Of a stretch of 58,198 nucleotides of DNA, positions 1-8,415 are shown piece by piece. The position numbers were made by a program, and so were the translations under genes. Within the stretch, counting starts at the first letter, position 1; each line of letters starts with the position of its first letter. The notes under the pieces were generated by a model, which saw only the letters and a list, made by a program, of their open reading frames with translations, was not told the DNA's origin and searched no databases. The DNA is from a bacterium (lineage in GTDB: Bacteria; Zhuqueibacterota; QNDG01; JAGLOF01): positions 1 to 58,198 of the forward strand of contig JAFGRY010000046.1 of the NCBI GenBank assembly GCA_016934955.1. The letters are read 5' to 3'.

Positions 1-84
<84 letters not shown>

Positions 85-132
85 AATATATATTCGCACA
101 TTCTAAAGTCAAGTATTTTTTAAACAATTCAA

Positions 133-204
133 CCCATTAACTCATGAACCCATTAACTCATGAACCCATCAACTCATGAACCCTTGAACCCATCAACCCG
201 TGAA
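133..204. repeat. 16-bp tandem repeat, about 4 copies
   Basis: Three near-identical copies of a 16-bp unit (CCCATTAACTCATGAA) start at 133, 149 and 165. A half unit (181-188) and a degenerate copy (189-204) follow. The next 60 bases are also built from short direct repeats (TCGCTCTT, GTTCTCAA). No gene is seen in positions 1-268, which consist of stacked simple repeats. Confidence 0.85.
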
Positions 205-268
205 CCATCCTGTCGCTCTCTTCGCTCTTATCGCTCTTTCGTTCTCAAGTTCTCAAGCTCTTAAGTTC

Positions 269-1345
269 TTACGTTTTTTCTTTTCCGTTTCTTCCGGGCC
301 TTCCGTTGGAAATTTCAGGATGGGAGGGGCGGCCGGGTACTGTCTCCCGTCTCCTGTCTCCTGCCTCCTGGTTTTGTGCTGCGAACCACCCCACCGTCTC
401 CTCCAGATGCTCCCTCAGCGTTCCCCGGGGTTCCCAGCCGAGCATGCGCCTGGCCTTGCTGATGTCGGAGTAGTTCCGCAGCACCTCGCCTTTGCGGGGG
501 CCGGTGTACACCACCTCGAAGCGGATGCCGTAACCGCTGCTGAATATCTCCTTCAGCTCTTCCAGCAGTTCGTTGATCGTGCACTCGCTGCTGGTGGCGA
601 TCTGAAAGATCTCACCCGCGGCGTCGCTCCCGGCGCAGGCGATCACCGCCCGCACCAGGTCTCCGGTGAAGATGAAGTCCCTGGTCTGATTGCCGTCGCC
701 GTACACGGTGAGGGTCTCGCCGGCGAAGATCTGGCGGATGAATTTCGCGATCACGCTTCCCTTGTGCACGCTGCGGGGCCCGTATACGTTGCCGAAGCGC
801 AGGGCGGCCGTGGAGACCCCGAACGACCCGTGATACGCGCTGCAGTAGCCCTCGCCCGCCAGCTTGCTGGCTCCGTAGGGCGAGAGGGGCCGCGGCACCA
901 TATCTTCCCTGATGGGCGGTTCCTGTTCACCCAGGGGCGCGCCGGACGAGGCCAGAATGAACCGGCAGCCCGGCCGCGTTCTCGCCGCCTCCAGGCAGTT
1001 GAGCGTGCCCAGCACATTGACGCGGCAGTCATGCTCCGGATCTTCCATGGATGGAATGACCCCGGTGTTGGCCGCCAGGTGCACGATGCAGTCAATGCCC
1101 TCTGCCGCGGCCAGCATGAACTCCCTGTCTAAAATGTCCCCTTCGATCAGTTCTATCCGGTCTTTTCCCAGGGTATCGATGGACGCGGTCCGGAAATCAC
1201 ACACCGCTGCCAGGTCTTCCGCACTGCCGACGCTGAAATTGTCGACGATGCGGATACGGCAGTCGTACCCGGCGGTCAGTTCATGCACCAGGTTGGTGCC
1301 GATGAACCCGCAGCCGCCGGTGATCAGCCAGCTGGCGCGCTTCAT
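269..1345 (-). CDS. NAD-dependent nucleotide-sugar epimerase/dehydratase (extended SDR)
   Basis: The 358-residue protein has the Rossmann signature GGCGFIG near residues 10-16 and the catalytic YGASK motif (YxxxK) in mid-protein, so it belongs to the GalE/RmlB-like extended SDR family acting on an NDP-sugar. The exact substrate cannot be read from sequence. It is the last gene of the sulfate/sugar operon, 2 bases after the thioredoxin stop. The last ~34 codons are odd: they are encoded by the dispersed GTCTCC tract and the CCAACG...ACG repeat module rather than by family sequence, so the natural C-terminus was probably near the FAAQ stretch. Confidence 0.88.
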   Translation of the reverse strand: MKRASWLITGGCGFIGTNLVHELTAGYDCRIRIVDNFSVGSAEDLAAVCDFRTASIDTLGKDRIELIEGDILDREFMLAAAEGIDCIVHLAANTGVIPSMEDPEHDCRVNVLGTLNCLEAARTRPGCRFILASSGAPLGEQEPPIREDMVPRPLSPYGASKLAGEGYCSAYHGSFGVSTAALRFGNVYGPRSVHKGSVIAKFIRQIFAGETLTVYGDGNQTRDFIFTGDLVRAVIACAGSDAAGEIFQIATSSECTINELLEELKEIFSSGYGIRFEVVYTGPRKGEVLRNYSDISKARRMLGWEPRGTLREHLEETVGWFAAQNQEAGDRRRETVPGRPSHPEISNGRPGRNGKEKT

Positions 1346-1347
1346 GC

Positions 1348-1734
1348 CTAGAGGTACCCCAGGTCCTTGAGCCGTTCTTCGATGATGCGCTGCTCTTCCC
1401 CGCTCACCCCGTCACCGCGTTCGGCCAGCGCCCGCCGGATCATGCCCTCGAGCTCTTCTTCCGACTGCGACGCGGTTTTCCGCTCCAGTTCCTTGCCGTC
1501 CCTGAAGGTGGCGAAGGTGGGCAGCCCCTGAATGGAGTAATCCCTGCTTGCCGTGGGATTCCGGTCCACGTTGATCTTGTACACATCGCACCGCCCCCGG
1601 TAGGCGTCCGCCAGTTTCTTCAGCGTCGGCTCCACCTGCTTGCAGGGCAGGCACCACGACGCCCAGAACTCCACCAGCACCGGCCGGGGGGAGGCGAGGA
1701 CTTTATCTTTGAATGATTTTGCGGTCAGTTCCAT
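1348..1734 (-). CDS. Thioredoxin-family protein (WCLPC active site)
   Basis: A cytoplasmic thioredoxin fold of 128 residues with the redox motif WASWCLPCK, where canonical thioredoxins have WCGPC, and the cis-proline region GLPTF. There is no signal peptide. I chose the ATG at 1734 because GGAG lies 8 bases upstream; a TTG eight codons further out (1758) is also open. A charged tail of about 20 residues follows the fold (GEEQRIIEERLKDLGYL). It ends in TAG, which shows that TAG is a working stop in this genome. Its position between the SQD1-like gene and the epimerase suggests a reductant role in the same operon, but that is inference. Confidence 0.85.
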   Translation of the reverse strand: MELTAKSFKDKVLASPRPVLVEFWASWCLPCKQVEPTLKKLADAYRGRCDVYKINVDRNPTASRDYSIQGLPTFATFRDGKELERKTASQSEEELEGMIRRALAERGDGVSGEEQRIIEERLKDLGYL

Positions 1735-1762
1735 TGGTTCTCCATTCAACCCGCCCAATTAC

Positions 1763-1879
1763 TCCAACGAAAAACACAGAAGAAACGAAAAAATAATAAT
1801 GCCTGAGAACCGGACATTGGCGTTTTGCCTCTTTTTTATTTGCCTGGTATTTCTTTCGTGTATTTCGTGTCCTTCGTTG
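1763..1879. repeat. MITE-like element with inverted ends
   Basis: A left arm at about 1763-1795 (TCCAACGAAAAACAC...) and a right arm at about 1845-1879 (reading TTTCGTG...CCTTCGTTGGA) are imperfect inverted copies of each other, about 75 percent identical by eye. They enclose about 50 bases without an ORF. The same arm sequence recurs in other gaps of the window. The element separates the SQD1-like gene from the thioredoxin gene. Confidence 0.6.
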
Positions 1880-1906
1880 GAGACTCTCTTTACCTGAGCA
1901 GGATCG

Positions 1907-3424
1907 TTACTCAGTGTCAAGCACCCCGTGATGATCCCCGTATGTCTTCTCGCCGGGTTTGTATTTCTCGATGACCCCCGAGTCTTTCTTCTCGCCGGTC
2001 CAGCGGGTCTTGGGCATGATCGTGTGCGCTTTTTCCTTGATGCGGGAGGTCAGCTCCGGCTGCATGAGCAGAGTGAAGACGCGGTCGATCTCTTTCTCCA
2101 CCAGCACGGTGGGATTGAATCCCAGCTCCCGGGGCAGCTTGCGGCTCACGATCTCCAGGGGATGCACCTCGGTCTCGACCCGGGGATTCTCGACCCGCTG
2201 AATCTCCACCTTCAGGCCGTGCTTCTTCCCGACTTTGGCGATGATTTCGGCGATCTCGTTGAGCTTGTGGATGCCGGACACCTGGTTGACCACATCATAC
2301 TGGCCCGGTTCCGGGGGCGAGGTGATCAGCCGCACCATGCACTCCATGGCGTCTTCCAGGGCGATGAAGCCCTTGATCTGCTCGCCGGTGCCGTAGATGG
2401 TCAGGGGAATGCCCGCGATGGCCTGGGCCACGAACCGGTTGATCACCGTGCCGAACCACTCGTCGATATCGAAGCGGGTGCGCAGCCGCGGATCCTTCGC
2501 CGTCTCTTCCGTGTGCACGCCGTAGATGACGCCCTGCTGCACGTCATAGCTGCGCAGCCACCAGTATTTGCACGACTCGTACACGTTGTACGTGTCCTGC
2601 ACCTTGCTCACGTGGTAGAAACTGACGGGATCACGGGGCGTGATCTCGCCGCCGAGGCTCCACTCCCTGCCCCGCCAGGTAAGGGTGGCGTCGGCCGGGA
2701 ACATACCCTCGAACAGGGGGCGGCCGGTCAGGGGCGCGCCGTATTCACCCATGGTGCCCAGCTTGATGAGGCTCGTCTCGGGCACGATATCCTTGATCAG
2801 CCAGAGCAGCCCCAACGTTCCCAGGGTGTTGTTGTCCTGCACCTCGATGGCGTGATCGGCGTCGACCATCGAGTAGGGCGCGGACGGGATCTCGGCGTAG
2901 TGCACGATCGCCTCCGGCTTCACCTCATCCAGAAAGGCGGCCAGATGGTCCCGCTCGCGAATGTCCATGCGGCGGTAGTTGAAGTTGAGGCCGTAGATCT
3001 CGCTGGCCGCGTGCAGCCGCTCGGTCATGCGCTCGATGGGCACGATGGTGTGGGCGCCCTTTTCAGCCACGGTGTCGCGACGGGTGTAGTTGTCGATGCC
3101 GCTGACCTGGAACCCCATGCGGCCCAGTTTCAGGGCCAGGGCCCAGCCCAGATACCCGTCCATGCCGAGAATCATCACCCGCATGTTTTTCAGCTGCAGC
3201 CCGTACTCGCCCTCTATCCACTCCGGGCACTGTTCAAACGTGATGGACGGCTCGAAATAGCCGAGGTCGGGCCGGCGGGCGCACTCGATCATGATCTGCC
3301 CCTCATCGCCCAGTTTCGCCTTGATCTCATCCTGGGACTGGCCGCAGGCCCGGAAATCGACGTTGCCCTTGAACACCGCCGCCGGACAGTTCCAGCAGGT
3401 TTTGTTCGCGTTAAAACAACTCAT
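1907..3424 (-). CDS. UDP-sulfoquinovose synthase-like (SQD1/Agl3 family) with Cys-rich N-terminal extension
   Basis: 505 residues. Residues 81-505 match the SQD1 family: NAD-binding GMDGYLG (87-93), SAPYSM (181-186), KLGTMGEYG (222-230) and the YHVSK catalytic pair (Y270, K274). SQD1 converts UDP-glucose plus sulfite to UDP-sulfoquinovose, the sulfonated sugar of sulfolipids and of some glycans. The first 80 residues are not part of the usual enzyme and hold Cys at 3, 10, 13, 27, 48 and 66, including a CWNC pair, so this may be a metal- or sulfur-binding module. AGGAG precedes the ATG at 3424. The gene follows the AlkP-like gene by 21 bases. The exact product is inferred; a related epimerase acting on another UDP-sugar is possible. 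Confidence 0.8.
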   Translation of the reverse strand: MSCFNANKTCWNCPAAVFKGNVDFRACGQSQDEIKAKLGDEGQIMIECARRPDLGYFEPSITFEQCPEWIEGEYGLQLKNMRVMILGMDGYLGWALALKLGRMGFQVSGIDNYTRRDTVAEKGAHTIVPIERMTERLHAASEIYGLNFNYRRMDIRERDHLAAFLDEVKPEAIVHYAEIPSAPYSMVDADHAIEVQDNNTLGTLGLLWLIKDIVPETSLIKLGTMGEYGAPLTGRPLFEGMFPADATLTWRGREWSLGGEITPRDPVSFYHVSKVQDTYNVYESCKYWWLRSYDVQQGVIYGVHTEETAKDPRLRTRFDIDEWFGTVINRFVAQAIAGIPLTIYGTGEQIKGFIALEDAMECMVRLITSPPEPGQYDVVNQVSGIHKLNEIAEIIAKVGKKHGLKVEIQRVENPRVETEVHPLEIVSRKLPRELGFNPTVLVEKEIDRVFTLLMQPELTSRIKEKAHTIMPKTRWTGEKKDSGVIEKYKPGEKTYGDHHGVLDTE

Positions 3425-3445
3425 GATGTCTCCTGTTTAATGCAA

Positions 3446-4720
3446 TTATAATATTTTTTCTACAATCGACTGAATATCCTCGACGCGCGGATGTTCCGGA
3501 ACGGCGCCGGCATGCTCCCTTCCATGCACGTAGAGAAAGGCGTCATCGCCCCGGTGCATGCCCACGAGCGTGTCCGGTTCGGTAAAGAGCTCGTCCCGGG
3601 CCAGGGTCCCCCTCAGGCTGTACCCCGTGTGGGGGACAAGCAGCAGATCGGGCGCCTCTTCCAGGGCCGGGCCGCTGTAGAGTTCCTCCCGCGGGAACAT
3701 CTCCCGGATCACCGGCTCGCCCTCGCAGGTCAGGCCCCTGAACAGCGCCTTCAGTTCCTCCAGGAGCGCTTGCCGGTCGCCGGCGGTCACCGTCCCTCCG
3801 GGATAGCGCCCGGTATAGTTCAGGTGCACCCGGGAAGGCTCGAGGACAAACGCTTTTGTCCCGTCCGCTATCGCGGTGTACCCGCGTTTTCCCGTGTCCG
3901 CGAGGGAGAGAAATCCGCCCGTCTCCAGCAGGTAGTTGAGATTCACCTCTTTTTTTACCCGCTCCATGCCGTGATCCGACATCATCACGACAATGTCATC
4001 TGCCCCGGCGTGTTCCATGATCCAGGCCAGTTCCCGGTCCACGGCCCTGAAATACTCCAGGAAGCGCTCGTGATCCGGATCACCGGGATCCTCCCAGGCG
4101 TCGAGCAGGTAATGCCCTATCCGGTCCGACCCGGTGAACACGATCATGAACGTATCCCAGTCGCCGCTGCTGAACTGCTCCCGGTAGACCCGGCAGCGGA
4201 TCTCGTGCACGGCCATCAGGTCCTCGTAAAAGAGCGCGCGGGACTGGTAGATCTTCCGGGTGTCGGCGTCGATGCGGTAGTGCCGCGCCTTCAGATACTC
4301 GAGAAATTCCGGCGGCGACGCGGCGTTCTCGAGATTGGGCGAGATGAACCCGGACACCATGCGGCCGCTGATGCCGTCCGCCGGATAGCTGAAGGGCAGG
4401 TTGATCACCACGTGCCGCTTCTCCGGCTCAAGCCGCCAGAACGGGGCGGCCTTCAGGTTGCGGAAGTTCGGGAACCGCATGGTATAGGTGCCGGGAATGA
4501 GATCGGTGAACCCGAAGATGCCGTGTTCACCGGGATTTTTCCCGGTCATGATCGAACTCCAGGAAACCGCCGAATTGTCGGGAATCGACGCCATGAGCCG
4601 CCGCAGCGTACCCGCCTGCCGCAGGCGGCCGAGAAACGGCATCACCCCCTCGTCGGCCATTGTCTGCAGCCGCGTGAAGGAGGCGCCGTCGATGCCGACC
4701 CTGATGACTCGTTTTTTCAT
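3446..4720 (-). CDS. Alkaline-phosphatase superfamily phosphodiesterase/nucleotide pyrophosphatase
   Basis: The 424-residue protein has the AlkP-superfamily layout: metal-ligand Asp in GIDGASF (D11), a probable Ser nucleophile at S50 just before the conserved W-S-S-I-M-T-G-K-N-P-G segment, SDRIGHYL and MSDHGM metal-ligand motifs, and a late GMHRGDD motif. No signal peptide is seen, so it is probably cytoplasmic. The family hydrolyses phosphodiesters, phosphomonoesters or sulfate esters, and the substrate cannot be told. It lies 4 bases after sat-cysC and 21 before the SQD1-like gene, which suggests a nucleotide or sugar-nucleotide substrate in the sulfonation pathway (inference). Confidence 0.8.
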   Translation of the reverse strand: MKKRVIRVGIDGASFTRLQTMADEGVMPFLGRLRQAGTLRRLMASIPDNSAVSWSSIMTGKNPGEHGIFGFTDLIPGTYTMRFPNFRNLKAAPFWRLEPEKRHVVINLPFSYPADGISGRMVSGFISPNLENAASPPEFLEYLKARHYRIDADTRKIYQSRALFYEDLMAVHEIRCRVYREQFSSGDWDTFMIVFTGSDRIGHYLLDAWEDPGDPDHERFLEYFRAVDRELAWIMEHAGADDIVVMMSDHGMERVKKEVNLNYLLETGGFLSLADTGKRGYTAIADGTKAFVLEPSRVHLNYTGRYPGGTVTAGDRQALLEELKALFRGLTCEGEPVIREMFPREELYSGPALEEAPDLLLVPHTGYSLRGTLARDELFTEPDTLVGMHRGDDAFLYVHGREHAGAVPEHPRVEDIQSIVEKIL

Positions 4721-4724
4721 CCGT

Positions 4725-6608
4725 TTACCAGATAATGTTTTTCTTTCTCAGATACTCCAGCACGATTTCCACATTTTCATGCAGGCTGTTGCCGGCGGTA
4801 TCGAGCACGATCTCGGCTTTTTTCGGCACTTCATAGGGAGCGGAAATGCCGGTGAACTCCTTGATGATGCCCTCTCTCGCTTTCTTGTAGAGCCCTTTCA
4901 CGTCCCGCTGCTCGCAGACCTCCAGGGGAGAATCACAGAAGATCTCGATGAAGGCGCCCGGCTCGCTCAGGCCGCGGGCCCGGTCACGGTCGGCGGCGTA
5001 GGGGCTGATGAAGGCGGTCATGGCGATCATGCCCGCTTCCGCGAAGAGATGGGCGACTTCCCCGATGCGCCGGATGTTTTCCGTGCGGTCCTCAGGGGAG
5101 AAGCCCAGGTCGCCGTTCAGTCCGTGCCGCACGTTGTCGCCGTCGAGCACGGTGGTCTGATACCCCATCTCAAAGAGGCGTCCCTGCAGCGATACCGCCA
5201 CCGTTGATTTGCCGCAGCCCGAAAGTCCGGTGAACCAGAGCACCACGCCCCTGTTCCGGTTCTTCTCCGCCCGTTCCGCCTTGGTGACGCCGGTGTCGTG
5301 CCAGACGACGTTCGAGCTCTTCCGGCGTACGGTGTTCCCGCCGCCCTCTTTGTAGAATTCCCGCAGAATATCGGCCACCGGCTTGCGCATGATCCGGGTG
5401 TCCACTTCCTCGCCCGCCTCCAGCTTGCGGCGGACCTCCTTGCCCGAAATGAATACCGTGTGATACCCCTTGGGCTGATAGGTCTCGATGAGACCGACCT
5501 TTTTAATCTCTTCAAAATAGGCGGCGAAGCCGACTTTCGCGGGCTGAATCTCCAGGGCGCCGCCCAGCGTCTCGAATTTTTCATGGGCGTCGAAATCGCC
5601 CCAGATGGCGCTGCCGTCATCGTAGGGAGCGTCGGCGTGTTTGCGGCCGATGACGATATCGGTGAAGCCGTAGTTCTGCCGGTAGATGGCGTGCATGATC
5701 GCCTCTTTGGGGCCGGCATAGAACATTTTCATGTCCAGGCCGATCAGAAGCAGGTTGTCCTTGAATCCGTACCCGGCCTTTTTCCAGACACCGGGATCCT
5801 CGTCACCCTGCCCGAATTCACCGGATTCCAGCAGCGCCTCGTAGGTGTGCATGCGCACATCCGCGGGCACGTCGTCCGACTTGGTCGCGCCCACCAGCGG
5901 GTTGAGCACCGCTCCGGTAAAGGCGCCGCCCCGGGTCAATTCTTCGGCCGCGTAGAGCAGGGCGTATTCATGGGCGCGGTGCAGCGCGTTCCGGGTCTGA
6001 AACGCTACCACCCGTTCCCAGCCCTGCTGTCTGAAGAGGGCGCGGGTTTCCGCGGGAGTGAGCATATACTGCCCGAAATCGGGATCCTTAGGCTGCGGGA
6101 AGGCCCAGATGGTGCCGCCAAGCAGGTGATCGCGGGGATCGTCATTGAAAATTCTCGCACCCGGATGATCATTGCGCCCGGTGCCGTAGACCGAGGCGTT
6201 GTAGGCGTCTTTGTCGAAGGGATAGACATCGCTGATGGTGATCAGCCCGATCACGGCGCCGTCGGGATCTTTGACCAGGGCGGTCACCCCCTTTTTCAGC
6301 GATTTCGTGTCGGCCTTGGCAACGGGAAAGGCCACGGGAATCGTCCAGGCCCACTCTTTGCCGTTGCGCTCGATGGTCTCTTTTTCCAGCACGCGGCTGA
6401 ATTCATCCCGGTTCATGGGACCCTCGAGGGGTGAAAGCGCGCCGTCTGCGATGCGGTAGAATACGGAAAGATCGGCGCTGCTTATCTCATAGACAGGGGC
6501 GTCCTTGTATTGCCGCAGAATACGGTCCCTTTCGAGCTCGGGCAGGATACGGGTAACCAATCCATTGCCGCCGTGGGGGGACGGAAGCGTGTGTGCGAAT
6601 GTTGACAT
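4725..6608 (-). CDS. sat/cysC: Bifunctional ATP sulfurylase / APS kinase (PAPS synthetase)
   Basis: The 627-residue fusion makes PAPS from sulfate and two ATP. The N-terminal ATP sulfurylase (about residues 20-420) carries QTRNALHRAHE (204-214), NPLVGATKSDD and IGRKHADAP. The C-terminal APS kinase (about 450-627) carries the P-loop GLSGCGKST (461-469), DGDNVRHGL and the FISPY region. The ATPS-then-APSK order is that of bacterial fusions, opposite to animal PAPS synthetase. GAGGAG precedes the ATG. No PAPS reductase or sulfite reductase lies in the window, so PAPS may serve sulfonation rather than cysteine synthesis, though those genes could be elsewhere. Confidence 0.96.
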   Translation of the reverse strand: MSTFAHTLPSPHGGNGLVTRILPELERDRILRQYKDAPVYEISSADLSVFYRIADGALSPLEGPMNRDEFSRVLEKETIERNGKEWAWTIPVAFPVAKADTKSLKKGVTALVKDPDGAVIGLITISDVYPFDKDAYNASVYGTGRNDHPGARIFNDDPRDHLLGGTIWAFPQPKDPDFGQYMLTPAETRALFRQQGWERVVAFQTRNALHRAHEYALLYAAEELTRGGAFTGAVLNPLVGATKSDDVPADVRMHTYEALLESGEFGQGDEDPGVWKKAGYGFKDNLLLIGLDMKMFYAGPKEAIMHAIYRQNYGFTDIVIGRKHADAPYDDGSAIWGDFDAHEKFETLGGALEIQPAKVGFAAYFEEIKKVGLIETYQPKGYHTVFISGKEVRRKLEAGEEVDTRIMRKPVADILREFYKEGGGNTVRRKSSNVVWHDTGVTKAERAEKNRNRGVVLWFTGLSGCGKSTVAVSLQGRLFEMGYQTTVLDGDNVRHGLNGDLGFSPEDRTENIRRIGEVAHLFAEAGMIAMTAFISPYAADRDRARGLSEPGAFIEIFCDSPLEVCEQRDVKGLYKKAREGIIKEFTGISAPYEVPKKAEIVLDTAGNSLHENVEIVLEYLRKKNIIW

Positions 6609-6626
6609 AGATAGAAACTCCTCACC

Positions 6627-8399
6627 TTAAAAAAACAGTACAGATAACAGTGTTACCGCGACGATTCCCACGAATATATTCATGGGGACGCCTATTTTCA
6701 GAAAATCGCGAAACCGGTAGCCGCCGGGGCCGTACACCATCAGGTTTGTCTGGTACCCGATGGGCGTGGCAAAACTGGCCGACGCTGCGATGGCGATCGC
6801 CAGGAAAAACGGGCGGGGATCGGCTCCCGCCTGCCGGGCCGCCGAAAGGGCGACGGGAAAGAGCAGCGCCGCGGCCGCGTTGTTCGTGATAATCTCGGTG
6901 TAGAAGCTGGTCGCCGCGTACACACCGGCCAGAATGCCGACGGTGCCCAGGGGACGCATCACCTGCACCAGCTTTTCAGCCAGGAACCGGGCCACACCCG
7001 AATTGTCCATGGCAGCGGCGATGCCGAACGCCGAGGCGATCACCAGCAGCACTTTCCAGTCGACCCGGTTCCGCGCCTCTCCCGGCGAGATGCAGCCGCT
7101 GACCAGAAGAATCACGGCAGCCAGCGCCACGGCCACCAGGATCGGCAGCAGGTTCAGCGCCATCACCGTGATCATGAGCACGAGCACCGCCAGTGACAGC
7201 CACGATTTCCAATGCGGTTTTGACGGTATTTCCGTCGAGCGGGAGACGAGAAAGAAGTCGCTGGAATGGTACCACCGTTCCAGGAAATCGTTCTTTGCCA
7301 GGAGCAGCAGGGTATCTCCCGATTTTAAATAGATATCTCCTATTTTCTTCTTCACCTGTTCGCCGCTGCGGTGAATGGCCACGATCACCGCGTCGTAGCG
7401 GCTGCGGAACTTGCTGCGCCGCACATTCCGGCCGATCAGCGGCGAGTTGGGTGAAATGACCACCTCAAAACTGCCGATATCGTCGGAATCGTAATTTTTC
7501 AGATCAAAGGCCGCGTCCTTCATCAGCGCCAGTCCCGGCGTTCGCTGCAGCTCGAGAATCGTCTCGGGCAGACCGGTGAAAAAAAGCCGGTCATTGGTAT
7601 GGATGATCTCGTCGGGTCCGACCGGCGCCTGCATATGGCCGTCCCGTTCGATCTGAAAGAGAAAGAGCCCCTTCAGGTGCCTGAGCCCGGCGGCTTCGAT
7701 GGTCCTGCCGACGCCGGGATAGGCGGCTTCCACCTTGACGGCGATCACGAATTCGCGGGTCGCTCCTCCGAGCTGCACCATCGGGGTCGACCGTTCCGGC
7801 AACAGACGATATCCGATCAGCGATATGCCGAGAATTCCCGCGATCGCCACCGGCAGGCCGATTTTGGCGATCTCGAAAAATCCCAGGCCGGTGAATCCGT
7901 GCTCGATCATCAGTCCGTGCACCACCAGATTGGTGCTCGTGCCGATCAGGGTGCAGGTGCCGCCCAGGATCGCCGCGTACGAAAGAGGAATGAGAAAGCG
8001 GCTGATCGTGTACCCGTATTTTTTTGCCCATACCCTGATCACCGGAATGATCATGGCCACGACGGGCGTATTGTTGAAAAACGCCGAAACCGCCGAAACC
8101 GGCAGCATCAGTCTCAGCAGCTTCGCCGGAACCGATCCCCTGGACCCCAGCAGGTGATGACCGAACCGGTTGAGAATGCCGGTCTGCTGCAGGCCCCCGG
8201 CTACGATGAAGAGAAAAGCGACGGTCAGCATGCCGTGATTTGAAAACCCGGCAAAGGCCTCCCTGACCGAGATGACCCCGGGAATTGTCAGCAGCAGCAG
8301 CGCCGCCAGGATCGTAATGTCCGGCTCCACCACTTCCCTGACCAGGATCGCCGTCATCACCACGAGCACGGCAAGCGTGTAGTAAAACGCGAACCCCAT
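6627..8399 (-). CDS. SLC13/DASS-type transporter with two RCK_C domains, probable sulfate importer
   Basis: The 590-residue membrane protein has two hydrophobic halves around a soluble centre of roughly residues 205-385. Signature motifs are FFNNTPVVAMI in the first half, GTSTNLVVHG, and a matching ITNNAAAALLFP in the second half. The soluble part holds two TrkA-C/RCK_C-like repeats, as in the SLC13 group that includes algal and cyanobacterial sulfate transporters. Its place directly upstream of sat-cysC (18 bases) makes sulfate the likely substrate, although dicarboxylate or another anion cannot be excluded by sequence alone. Confidence 0.88.
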   Translation of the reverse strand: MGFAFYYTLAVLVVMTAILVREVVEPDITILAALLLLTIPGVISVREAFAGFSNHGMLTVAFLFIVAGGLQQTGILNRFGHHLLGSRGSVPAKLLRLMLPVSAVSAFFNNTPVVAMIIPVIRVWAKKYGYTISRFLIPLSYAAILGGTCTLIGTSTNLVVHGLMIEHGFTGLGFFEIAKIGLPVAIAGILGISLIGYRLLPERSTPMVQLGGATREFVIAVKVEAAYPGVGRTIEAAGLRHLKGLFLFQIERDGHMQAPVGPDEIIHTNDRLFFTGLPETILELQRTPGLALMKDAAFDLKNYDSDDIGSFEVVISPNSPLIGRNVRRSKFRSRYDAVIVAIHRSGEQVKKKIGDIYLKSGDTLLLLAKNDFLERWYHSSDFFLVSRSTEIPSKPHWKSWLSLAVLVLMITVMALNLLPILVAVALAAVILLVSGCISPGEARNRVDWKVLLVIASAFGIAAAMDNSGVARFLAEKLVQVMRPLGTVGILAGVYAATSFYTEIITNNAAAALLFPVALSAARQAGADPRPFFLAIAIAASASFATPIGYQTNLMVYGPGGYRFRDFLKIGVPMNIFVGIVAVTLLSVLFF

Positions 8400-8415
8400 T
8401 ACGGCACGGCCCCCA

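Noticed and set aside
1797..1895. Short plus-strand hydrophobic frame between the SQD1-like and thioredoxin genes
   Set aside because: It consists of repeat arms and the element interior, and has no ribosome binding site.
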